Source of the DNA: Methanobrevibacter sp.
GTDB taxonomy: Archaea; Methanobacteriota; Methanobacteria; Methanobacteriales; Methanobacteriaceae
DNA length: 10,598 nucleotides
Assembly: GCF_015062985.1 (NCBI RefSeq)
Contig: NZ_SUTI01000030.1
Location: 1 to 10,598, forward strand
Reading direction: 5' to 3'
The notes below the pieces were generated by a model that was not told where the DNA came from, did not search any database, and was given only the letters and a program-made list of their open reading frames with translations. A program made the position numbers and the translations under genes. This document shows, piece by piece, positions 1 to 4,088 of this stretch. How positions within the stretch are numbered: the first letter of the stretch is position 1; every line of letters starts with the position of its first letter.

Positions 1-117
1 ACCTGCAAGCAATTCTGCCGCAAGTTGTTCACCAGCTACAATAACATCTTCAGGATTGGTGTAAGAGGTATTGCAACATTCATTGACAAATTCCAAACCA
101 ATTTCTATTTCATTCAT
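1..117 (-). CDS. Hypothetical protein, N-terminal part (cut by left edge)
   Basis: An open frame of 39 codons runs from an ATG at 117-115 off the left edge of the window. The start is supported by a GGGGTGAC Shine-Dalgarno four bases upstream. A second ATG at 113 lies in another frame and is too close to the ribosome binding site. The visible peptide begins MNEIEIGLEFVNECC and is acidic and probably helical; I do not recognise a family. It follows the HIRAN gene by 32 bases on the same strand, so it is probably the third gene of that operon. The frame and ribosome binding site are seen directly; no function can be assigned. Confidence 0.6.
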   Translation of the reverse strand, partial: MNEIEIGLEFVNECCNTSYTNPEDVIVAGEQLAAELLAG

Positions 118-149
118 AGTGTCACCCCAATAATAATTAAGCAGAGGAA

Positions 150-659
150 TTATTTTCCCCTGCTAATGGCAATCAATTTCAAATCCAATACGATTTCATG
201 CAAGTCTGCCACTATGGATTTAAGACTTTCGACCTCTGCTCTCAATTCATCGATATCATTACTTGATTCAAGAGTATCTGCAAGCTCACTTGCTTTTACA
301 AAACCAATGTCGGAAGCTTCTTTGTTGCCGATATATGACCACTTGCCGTCGTTAATCATTATAAAAAGACAGGTTTTAAAAGCACGATCAACCTCGGCAT
401 AGAACTCTTTATCATTGAAGTCAAGCTTACCTTTAAGTTCACTGGCACTAAGAGCACCATTTTTCTTATTGCTTGGACTTAGGGTCTTTTCTGAGTTAGC
501 AATATAACCAATGAGCTCTTTATCACTGTTGTATACTGCAATTGCATCAGGATCATGCTCATTATCTTCTGCAGCAAGGATCACATAGTCACCACTTTCA
601 ACAGGATTCTCAACTTTGTGGAAATTTAATCCCACGACCTTAGATTTAAAAACACACAT
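150..659 (-). CDS. HIRAN-domain protein with C-terminal coiled coil
   Basis: A 169-residue protein. Residues about 7-65 match the HIRAN domain pattern: a VVGLNF opening strand, a stretch ending GDYVILAAEDNEHDPDAIAV, then IGYIAN. HIRAN domains occur in Rad5/HLTF-type helicases, where they bind single-stranded 3' DNA ends, and as stand-alone proteins in bacteria, archaea and phages. Residues about 128-165 form a leucine-rich coiled coil, so self-association is likely. I start at the ATG at 659 because GGTGG lies six bases upstream; the longer frame from 689 begins inside the end of the preceding gene, has no such site, and adds ten residues before the domain. A role in recognising DNA ends or stalled forks on the element is inference. 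The domain call is fairly secure, the function is not. Confidence 0.72.
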   Translation of the reverse strand: MCVFKSKVVGLNFHKVENPVESGDYVILAAEDNEHDPDAIAVYNSDKELIGYIANSEKTLSPSNKKNGALSASELKGKLDFNDKEFYAEVDRAFKTCLFIMINDGKWSYIGNKEASDIGFVKASELADTLESSNDIDELRAEVESLKSIVADLHEIVLDLKLIAISRGK

Positions 660-669
660 ATAAAACCAC

Positions 670-798
670 CTATAAACCAAGACATTCAAAATCTATGGTT
701 GAAACTTGCATTTCAACGTCATTTAAGAACTCTTTATGAGCTACAAACAATTCGACATCATAATGCTCTAAATTTACAACAAAATTATTTTCTTGCAT
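670..798 (-). CDS. Small hypothetical protein (42 aa)
   Basis: A short gene of 42 codons plus stop, starting MQENNFVVNLEHYDVELF. The start ATG (798-796) has a GGTGA Shine-Dalgarno four bases upstream, matching the other genes here. It ends ten bases before the HIRAN start, and the ribosome binding site of the HIRAN gene lies in that gap and at the stop codon, so translation of the two is probably linked. The peptide is acidic with no membrane segment or known motif. A TATA-like CTTTAAAG at 847-854 would give a leader of roughly 25-30 bases. Its reality rests on the ribosome binding site, spacing and operon context, not on homology. Confidence 0.55.
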   Translation of the reverse strand: MQENNFVVNLEHYDVELFVAHKEFLNDVEMQVSTIDFECLGL

Positions 799-846
799 AT
801 TTTCACCTTTAAATTGATTGTTGATGTTCAAACATACTAAAACTCT

Positions 847-854
847 CTTTAAAG
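847..854 (-). promoter_or_regulatory. Possible TATA box for the HIRAN operon
   Basis: On the minus strand this reads CTTTAAAG. Archaeal transcription starts about 25 bases downstream of such a box, near 825, leaving a short leader that contains the GGTGA of the 42-residue gene. The match is modest in AT-rich DNA. Confidence 0.3.
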
Positions 855-860
855 CTCAAG

Positions 861-950
861 ATTAGCATGCAGAACAATCCACATCACTCTCTCAGGAGAG
901 TGGCTTATCGCTAACCTTCCGAGTTCTATACCGTCTCGCAGGCATCGTTG
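861..950. other. GC-rich intergenic island with perfect hairpin (candidate structured RNA)
   Basis: About 49% G+C by hand count over these 90 bases, far above the surrounding DNA. It contains a perfect 7-bp hairpin (CACTCTC, loop TCAG, GAGAGTG at 885-902). An outer pairing is possible between AGAAC at 871-875 and GTTCT at 922-926. In AT-rich archaeal genomes, GC-rich intergenic islands are often structured RNAs. I could not fit a tRNA: there is no T-loop GTTCRA and no proper anticodon arm. A box C/D guide RNA also does not fit well. The strand is unknown. It may instead be a remnant or a recognition site for a DNA-binding protein. Confidence 0.3.
885..902. repeat. Perfect 7-bp inverted repeat with TCAG loop
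   Basis: CACTCTC at 885-891 and GAGAGTG at 896-902 are exact reverse complements separated by four bases. No T-tract follows on either strand, so it does not look like an intrinsic terminator. It lies in the middle of the GC-rich island between divergent operons. Confidence 0.6.
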
Positions 951-972
951 AAAAAATCAAATTTAAAGCAAT

Positions 973-997
973 ATTTGGTGTCCTACTCCAAATTGGA
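973..997. promoter_or_regulatory. Candidate operator: overlapping inverted repeats upstream of the RHH gene
   Basis: Two inverted repeats share one arm. ATTTGG (973-978) pairs with CCAAAT (988-993), and TCCAA (987-991) pairs with TTGGA (993-997) around a single A. Both lie just upstream of the likely TATA box of the ribbon-helix-helix gene. RHH proteins bind paired short half-sites and commonly repress their own promoter, so this is a reasonable autoregulatory site. Binding is inferred only from symmetry and position. Confidence 0.35.
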
Positions 998-1009
998 AAA
1001 AATCAGTAG

Positions 1010-1017
1010 TTTAAATA
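1010..1017 (+). promoter_or_regulatory. Possible TATA box of the RHH operon
   Basis: TTTAAATA is 23 bases before the ATG at 1041. Transcription would begin at or very near the start codon, so the message may be leaderless or nearly so. This agrees with the poor Shine-Dalgarno (AGGTAG) before this gene. Confidence 0.4.
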
Positions 1018-1040
1018 CTTCATAAAAAATACTAGGTAGT

Positions 1041-1253
1041 ATGAAATTAAATGATAATGGAGACATTAATGCTCCAGTAGAAAGTAACACTACATTGGAT
1101 TACCAGTCCAAGCCGATAAGTGTGAAATTAACAAAAAAATTAGAAGAACAATTGGATTTTATAGCAGAACAAACACAAATGAGTCGCAGCAACATTGTCC
1201 GCTATAGCATCACTGAACTTTACAGAAAAATGAAGCAGGAAGCAGGTGAATAA
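1041..1253 (+). CDS. Ribbon-helix-helix (CopG/Arc-type) DNA-binding protein
   Basis: A 70-residue protein. After an acidic, probably disordered N-terminus of about 27 residues comes the typical RHH pattern: a strand KPISVKLT (about 28-35), helix KKLEEQLDFIAEQTQ, the turn MSRSN, then helix IVRYSITELYRKMKQE. In this family the strand of each subunit pairs in a dimer and inserts into the major groove. On plasmids such proteins regulate copy number, partition, or toxin-antitoxin operons. It is first in a tightly packed three-gene operon, and candidate inverted-repeat operators precede it, so autoregulation is likely. The fold is clear; the exact role is open. It is also a candidate binder of the three palindromes at 2629-2761, though nothing in the sequence proves this. 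Confidence 0.8.
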   Translation: MKLNDNGDINAPVESNTTLDYQSKPISVKLTKKLEEQLDFIAEQTQMSRSNIVRYSITELYRKMKQEAGE

Positions 1254-1255
1254 GG

Positions 1256-1399
1256 TTGCCTAAATCATATGAAGCAACCAACCAGGAAGAAGTTGAGGCG
1301 ATAATAATGCAAATAATGATTAAGAAAGTTAGAGAAATTGTAGGAAACAAACCGATCAGAGTAAATTTTAAAGGTGATGTAGATGAAGCAAAAGATTGA
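1256..1399 (+). CDS. Small hypothetical protein (47 aa), TTG start
   Basis: An open frame of 47 codons plus stop from TTG at 1256, with GGTGA at 1245-1249 six bases upstream, inside the end of the RHH gene. It overlaps the next gene by 17 bases, and it contains the GGTGAT that serves that gene. The peptide begins MPKSYEATNQEEVEAIIMQ and is basic towards the middle (IMIKKVREIVGNK), with a predicted helix followed by a short strand-like end. I do not recognise it. An internal ATG (1307) in the same frame has no comparable ribosome binding site. Translational coupling with both neighbours suggests a partner of the RHH protein or of the following protein. Confidence 0.5.
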   Translation: MPKSYEATNQEEVEAIIMQIMIKKVREIVGNKPIRVNFKGDVDEAKD

Positions 1400-1835
1400 A
1401 AACAGAAAAGCAGATCTAAAAGAACAGAAAGAACGTTTAGATAAATTGGTAGCAACATGGAATTTATATGAAAATGGAGGTACAATCTACTATAATTTAC
1501 CTCACATGAACGAACTGGAGAAATATTACAATAAGTTATCCCGATATGATTGGGCTGAAGAACAGGATTATGAAAACGATTATAATACATTCAAAGATTA
1601 TCTAAAATACTTCAAAAACATTATTAAATTTTATCCGAAAGTGGATTTCATACATACATTTGATTTTATGAATCCACTAATGCCTGAATCTATTTATAAT
1701 ATCCAAGTTACTGATGAACTTATACAACTAATAGAAAAGATTTGTCAAAAATTAGAATTGAATATTGGAGAATTAGAATCCGAATTACAAGAGTTAGAGA
1801 ATGCCTCAAAAGCAGAAAAAATGAAGAACGAATAA
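1383..1835 (+). CDS. Hypothetical helical/coiled-coil protein (150 aa)
   Basis: A 150-residue protein preceded by GGTGAT five bases before the ATG. The N-terminus (about 1-30) is a highly charged coiled coil rich in Lys, Glu and Arg. The middle (about 30-105) is rich in Tyr, Asn, Asp and Phe, and the C-terminus (about 110-150) is a second Leu/Glu-rich coiled coil. There is no membrane segment, Cys cluster or catalytic motif that I recognise. It is the last gene of the RHH operon and overlaps the small gene before it, so it is probably made in fixed ratio with them. It faces the recombinase-like gene with only 26 bases between the stop codons. Function unknown. Confidence 0.65.
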   Translation: MKQKIENRKADLKEQKERLDKLVATWNLYENGGTIYYNLPHMNELEKYYNKLSRYDWAEEQDYENDYNTFKDYLKYFKNIIKFYPKVDFIHTFDFMNPLMPESIYNIQVTDELIQLIEKICQKLELNIGELESELQELENASKAEKMKNE

Positions 1836-1861
1836 GTTTCAAATTAGACGCTCTCAACAAA

Positions 1862-2581
1862 TTAATAAGTAAAATCTGATGTATATGACCTTGTTTGGGT
1901 TTTAGGTTTATCATCTTCTGATCGTATTGCTAAGAAATCAACAATTGTTTTATAATGATTAATCAATACTTGTTTGTCATTACAAATGTAATCATAAAAA
2001 TTTTTGTTTTTTCTAGATGAATTACCTTTCATTAACATCAAAACTTCATCTTTATAGATTCCATGCATATTATTTTCAGCAATATGCCAAAATCTAGCTC
2101 TAATCTGATTAGCAGTGATATTTGAAGTGCCGTCAATTGCAAATTTATTTACATTCTTTCGTGCTTTACGAATTATTGTAGTAATAGCATCTTTATCAAT
2201 TATAGGTTCATTTTCAGAGTTTAAAAAAATATATGGTTCGTCCATTTTTATATTTTTTCTATAATTGATGTATTGGAATATTACTTTCAAGGCTTTTGGG
2301 CTGCAACAGGCAATCCTAGGTTTGTTATCATCTTTAAAATCAAAACAAGGAATGTAATTATCTTTAACAGGGTCTTTCTTTATTAAATTATCAATAGTTT
2401 TGTTTTCACCAAATTTAAAATAAGTATCACATGCGGATAATAATTGTTCGATTGTTAATTCTTCAATAAAATTGTTAGGCATGGCTGATGAAGCCAATAA
2501 GTGAACAATTGCCCTATGATATTTAGTGGGAGCATATATGGTGATTCTATACAAATCTTCTTCATTAGCAATCTTTCTCAT
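1862..2581 (-). CDS. Degenerate tyrosine recombinase/integrase-like protein
   Basis: A 239-residue protein that aligns by eye with the catalytic domain of tyrosine recombinases of Methanobacteriales elements. Box I is LLASSAMPNNFIEELTI (28-44), where the catalytic Arg position holds Pro/Asn. The HxLR box is NQIR (158-161) with Arg161 kept and His replaced by Asn. The end pattern LMKGNSSRKNKNFYDYI followed by a helix ending VDFLAI resembles the nucleophile segment, with Tyr196 or Tyr198 as candidate. The separate N-terminal DNA-binding (SAM-like) domain of full integrases, usually about 100 residues, is missing. No Shine-Dalgarno precedes the ATG; a TATA-like CTTTTAAG about 26 bases upstream suggests a leaderless message. 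It may be an inactive relic, or a protein kept for DNA binding or regulation. The family call is moderately secure; loss of activity is inferred. Confidence 0.6.
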   Translation of the reverse strand: MRKIANEEDLYRITIYAPTKYHRAIVHLLASSAMPNNFIEELTIEQLLSACDTYFKFGENKTIDNLIKKDPVKDNYIPCFDFKDDNKPRIACCSPKALKVIFQYINYRKNIKMDEPYIFLNSENEPIIDKDAITTIIRKARKNVNKFAIDGTSNITANQIRARFWHIAENNMHGIYKDEVLMLMKGNSSRKNKNFYDYICNDKQVLINHYKTIVDFLAIRSEDDKPKTQTRSYTSDFTY

Positions 2582-2606
2582 GAATATTATTATCTTATTA
2601 GAATCA

Positions 2607-2614
2607 CTTAAAAG
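2607..2614 (-). promoter_or_regulatory. Possible TATA box of the recombinase-like gene
   Basis: On the minus strand this reads CTTTTAAG, ending 25 bases before the ATG at 2581. Transcription would begin at or near the start codon, which fits the absence of a Shine-Dalgarno. The first palindrome (2629-2646) lies 14 bases further upstream. Confidence 0.3.
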
Positions 2615-2628
2615 TATTGGTCAAAAAA

Positions 2629-2646
2629 CATGACTGCACAGTAAGG
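2629..2646. repeat. Palindromic operator-like site 1
   Basis: CATGACTGCACAGTAAGG. Against the consensus CCTNACCGTACAGTAAGG from all three copies, the right arm (GTAAGG) is intact and the left arm has one clear mismatch besides the variable position. It lies upstream of the leftward TATA-like box. Its centre is 42 bases from that of site 2, about four helical turns. Confidence 0.5.
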
Positions 2647-2670
2647 TATTGTTGTGAAATTTGTAAAAAA

Positions 2671-2688
2671 CCTAACCCTACAGTTAGG
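2671..2688. repeat. Palindromic operator-like site 2
   Basis: CCTAACCCTACAGTTAGG. The arms CCTAAC and GTTAGG are exact reverse complements around a six-base core. This is the most symmetrical of the three copies. It shares the block ACAGT and the AC at positions 5-6 with both other sites. Confidence 0.55.
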
Positions 2689-2743
2689 AAAAATAATAAT
2701 TTTAACCTATTTATTACTCCACAATCAGAAAAAGAAGATTAAA

Positions 2744-2761
2744 CCTTACCGTACAGTAACC
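2744..2761. repeat. Palindromic operator-like site 3, next to the rightward promoter
   Basis: CCTTACCGTACAGTAACC. TTAC and GTAA are reverse complements around the self-complementary GTAC. It ends seven bases before the strong TATA box, where the TFB recognition element would be, so a bound protein could block or recruit the initiation complex. Its centre is 73 bases from that of site 2, close to seven helical turns. Confidence 0.55.
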
Positions 2762-2768
2762 AATCAAC

Positions 2769-2777
2769 TTTATATAT
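2769..2777 (+). promoter_or_regulatory. Archaeal TATA box of the small-protein operon
   Basis: TTTATATAT is a near-ideal archaeal TATA box. Initiation about 25 bases downstream would fall near 2797-2802, giving a leader of roughly 90 bases before the gene at 2889. This is the clearest promoter in the window and could drive all genes from 2889 to 3958, perhaps further. Confidence 0.6.
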
Positions 2778-2888
2778 CCTTTAAACTAACATAATAACTG
2801 TAAATAAAAAGTTTTAGATAAAATCATGATTTTACATTAACTTTTGAATTTGTAAAAAAATAAATAAATTCATTAGGAGGTCATAGTT

Positions 2889-3176
2889 ATGGATGGTCAA
2901 AATATTACTAAATGGGATGTGCTTATGCAGCTAGAAGAAACTCAAGAAAGTATTACTCATTTGAATAAATTTTGCTTGGACATGACTTGTTTGAACGATA
3001 GTTTGAAGCATAGCGTATTGGATTATGCTGATGGTAAAGCAGAAGGCAAAGATCTTTATGTGCATAATGATATGTTAACTAAAGAAACTTCCAACTGTGC
3101 CAACATAATTGATGATGCTATTAAGGACTTGGAAGACTGTAGAACTTTAATCAACAAATTTTTAGAAAACAACTGA
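2889..3176 (+). CDS. Hypothetical helical protein (95 aa)
   Basis: First gene of a four-gene plus-strand operon, with a strong GGAGGT Shine-Dalgarno seven bases before the ATG. The protein is acidic and almost wholly helical, with heptad-like spacing of Leu, Ile and Met. It contains four Cys (in CLDMTC, NCAN and EDCR) with no metal-site spacing. I do not recognise a family. Its size, acidity and helical nature resemble the third gene of the operon (3380-3646), but I cannot show homology. No signal peptide or membrane segment is seen, so it is cytoplasmic. The likely context is accessory or regulatory functions of the element. Confidence 0.65.
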   Translation: MDGQNITKWDVLMQLEETQESITHLNKFCLDMTCLNDSLKHSVLDYADGKAEGKDLYVHNDMLTKETSNCANIIDDAIKDLEDCRTLINKFLENN

Positions 3177-3188
3177 AGTGGTGATAAC

Positions 3189-3371
3189 ATGATAACTGAC
3201 AGTTTTTGTGAATTGCAATATGATGAACAGCACCAATGCCATTATTGTAAAAATTGCATATGTAAAAAAGGTGATGTTTATTACGAAGGTCATGAGCCAA
3301 CAGATGCAGAAATTGAAGCAGAAATAGAAAGACAAATAGCTAAATCAGAAGCTATGGCTGATCGAATGTAG
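3189..3371 (+). CDS. Small Cys-rich protein, possible zinc site (60 aa)
   Basis: A 60-residue protein with GGTGAT before the ATG. Residues 15-25 read HQCHYCKNCIC: Cys17, Cys20, Cys23 and Cys25, with His15 and His18 near by and Cys7 further upstream. This density of ligands in a tiny protein suggests a zinc-binding knuckle. The spacing CxxCxxCxC is not one I can link to a named family. After residue 33 the chain becomes an acidic helix rich in Glu, Ala and Ile. It starts 12 bases after the preceding gene and ends 8 bases before the next, so the three are co-transcribed. A role in nucleic-acid or protein binding is possible, not shown. Confidence 0.6.
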   Translation: MITDSFCELQYDEQHQCHYCKNCICKKGDVYYEGHEPTDAEIEAEIERQIAKSEAMADRM

Positions 3372-3379
3372 GTGATAAA

Positions 3380-3646
3380 ATGATGAGAAATATTACTGAC
3401 GCCATATTAGATGTACAAAATAGAAGCACATACTTAGATGCATTAAAATCCAAGTATATGCTCATAGCACAAGATTTGATGATTACTATTTTTGATTCAG
3501 AAGACAGTATGACTTCTGAATCTGAAGAAGAAATAAAATTCTACATTAACGAACTCACCATCTTAAAAGAAGAGTTGTTAGTAGGATTGAATGAATTTAC
3601 AGACAATGTAATCTTGTTAAATCATGAATTGGAAGGAGATGATTAG
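3380..3646 (+). CDS. Hypothetical acidic helical protein (88 aa)
   Basis: An 88-residue protein with GGTGA (3371-3375) four bases before the first of two adjacent ATG codons; the second ATG at 3383 is also possible. The protein is acidic, with two long amphipathic helices (about 2-40 and 50-85) separated by a Ser/Glu/Asp-rich turn (DSEDSMTSESEEE), which suggests a helical hairpin. It has no Cys and no known motif. The following gene starts at the base right after its stop codon and uses a GGAGATGAT in its last codons, so the two are translationally coupled. Not recognised; function unknown. Confidence 0.6.
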   Translation: MMRNITDAILDVQNRSTYLDALKSKYMLIAQDLMITIFDSEDSMTSESEEEIKFYINELTILKEELLVGLNEFTDNVILLNHELEGDD

Positions 3647-3958
3647 ATGCTATGTTTTGCAATTAAAAATCATCAATTAGAGAAAGAAGTTGATGAATAT
3701 AGCAATTTCGATTGGATGTCATTTTGGACATTAACAACTGAAGAAAAAATCGATAAATATTTAAAAATTAGTGAAATGTTGTTAATGCGTAAAAGATCCA
3801 GACATATTTACTTACAAAATCTTGCTAGAATTTCGAATGAAGATAGTGAAGAAAGAAGAAAAAAACGCTTTGGAAGAAAAATATTTCGATTAGGAGAATT
3901 GATTGACATTCTTGAAAGTGTTCTTAATCAAATAGAATTACAAATTATGGTATTATAA
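3647..3958 (+). CDS. Hypothetical basic helical protein (103 aa)
   Basis: A 103-residue protein whose ATG directly follows the previous stop codon, with GGAGATGAT (one mismatch to the ideal GGAGGTGAT) just upstream. The N-terminus has aromatic residues (FDWMSFWTL). A basic segment follows (LLMRKRSRHIYLQN and ERRKKRFGRK), then a leucine/isoleucine-rich C-terminal helix. The basic patches would suit nucleic-acid binding, but I see no defined fold. It is the last gene of the small-protein operon and lies directly before the interleaved repeats in front of the helicase gene. Not recognised. Confidence 0.6.
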   Translation: MLCFAIKNHQLEKEVDEYSNFDWMSFWTLTTEEKIDKYLKISEMLLMRKRSRHIYLQNLARISNEDSEERRKKRFGRKIFRLGELIDILESVLNQIELQIMVL

Positions 3959-4088
3959 AATTAGAAGTAGTTATTGGATAAGTAAACTTATCAAACAACC
4001 ACAAATTTATTAGCATTTACTTATCTGTTGTTTGATGGTTAAATACTTTATCTTTTTTTCTACTTCCCCAACAAATGGAGGAATTAAC
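3959..4088 (+). promoter_or_regulatory. Leader/intergenic region before the helicase gene; candidate origin or control site
   Basis: These 130 bases hold two interleaved 10-bp inverted repeats (3977-4036), a T7 tract (4053-4059) that could end transcription from the preceding operon, and TATA-like stretches (AAATTTATTA near 4004; TTAAATA near 4040) that could start transcription of the helicase gene. A clear GGAGG lies seven bases before the ATG at 4089. Origins and copy-number control sites of small replicons often lie directly beside the replication gene, which makes this the best origin candidate in the window. That is inference from position and repeats. Confidence 0.4.
3977..4036. repeat. 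Two interleaved 10-bp inverted repeats
   Basis: GATAAGTAAA (3977-3986) is the exact reverse complement of TTTACTTATC (4016-4025). ATCAAACAAC (3990-3999) is the exact reverse complement of GTTGTTTGAT (4027-4036). The arms occur in the order A, B, A', B', so the two pairings cross. A third, tighter palindrome, GATAAGT-AA-ACTTATC (3977-3992), competes with both. As RNA this allows alternative hairpins; full simultaneous pairing is unlikely because only one base joins A' and B'. As DNA it could hold protein-binding sites. Confidence 0.65.

Larger units (their letters stand above)
2582..2888. promoter_or_regulatory. Divergent intergenic regulatory region
   Basis: These 307 bases separate the recombinase-like gene (leftward) from the small-protein operon (rightward). 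They hold three 18-bp palindromic sites (2629-2646, 2671-2688, 2744-2761), a strong rightward TATA box (2769-2777), a weak leftward one (2607-2614) and a leader of roughly 90 bases before the gene at 2889. A 41-codon open frame at 2617-2742 exists but lacks a ribosome binding site. The arrangement resembles a control region in which one DNA-binding protein governs two divergent promoters. Confidence 0.5.

Noticed and set aside
25..402. A 125-codon plus-strand frame antisense to the HIRAN gene
   Set aside because: It lies opposite two better-supported minus-strand genes and has no ribosome binding site or recognisable domain.
861..950. tRNA or box C/D guide RNA in the GC-rich island
   Set aside because: There is no T-loop GTTCRA, no 7-base anticodon loop and no acceptor pairing on either strand. 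CTGA and GTGATG occur on the minus strand but are not spaced as C and D boxes.
1210..1590. A 126-codon minus-strand frame with apparent membrane segments
   Set aside because: It overlaps three plus-strand genes with good ribosome binding sites and has none of its own; the hydrophobicity is an antisense effect.
2671..2688. Intrinsic terminator hairpin (CCTAAC/GTTAGG)
   Set aside because: It shares its sequence with two other palindromes near by and lies upstream of both genes, with no T-tract following; an operator fits better.
2617..2742. A 41-codon plus-strand frame from TTG with a CCEIC cluster and lysine-rich middle
   Set aside because: It has no ribosome binding site, its start is unclear, and it overlaps all three palindromic sites; its repeated TVR comes from the repeated DNA. 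It could still be real if homologues exist.
4032..4088. Upstream TTG start for the helicase gene
   Set aside because: It lacks a Shine-Dalgarno and would translate part of the inverted repeats. The ATG at 4089 has GGAGG seven bases upstream and begins the likely protein.
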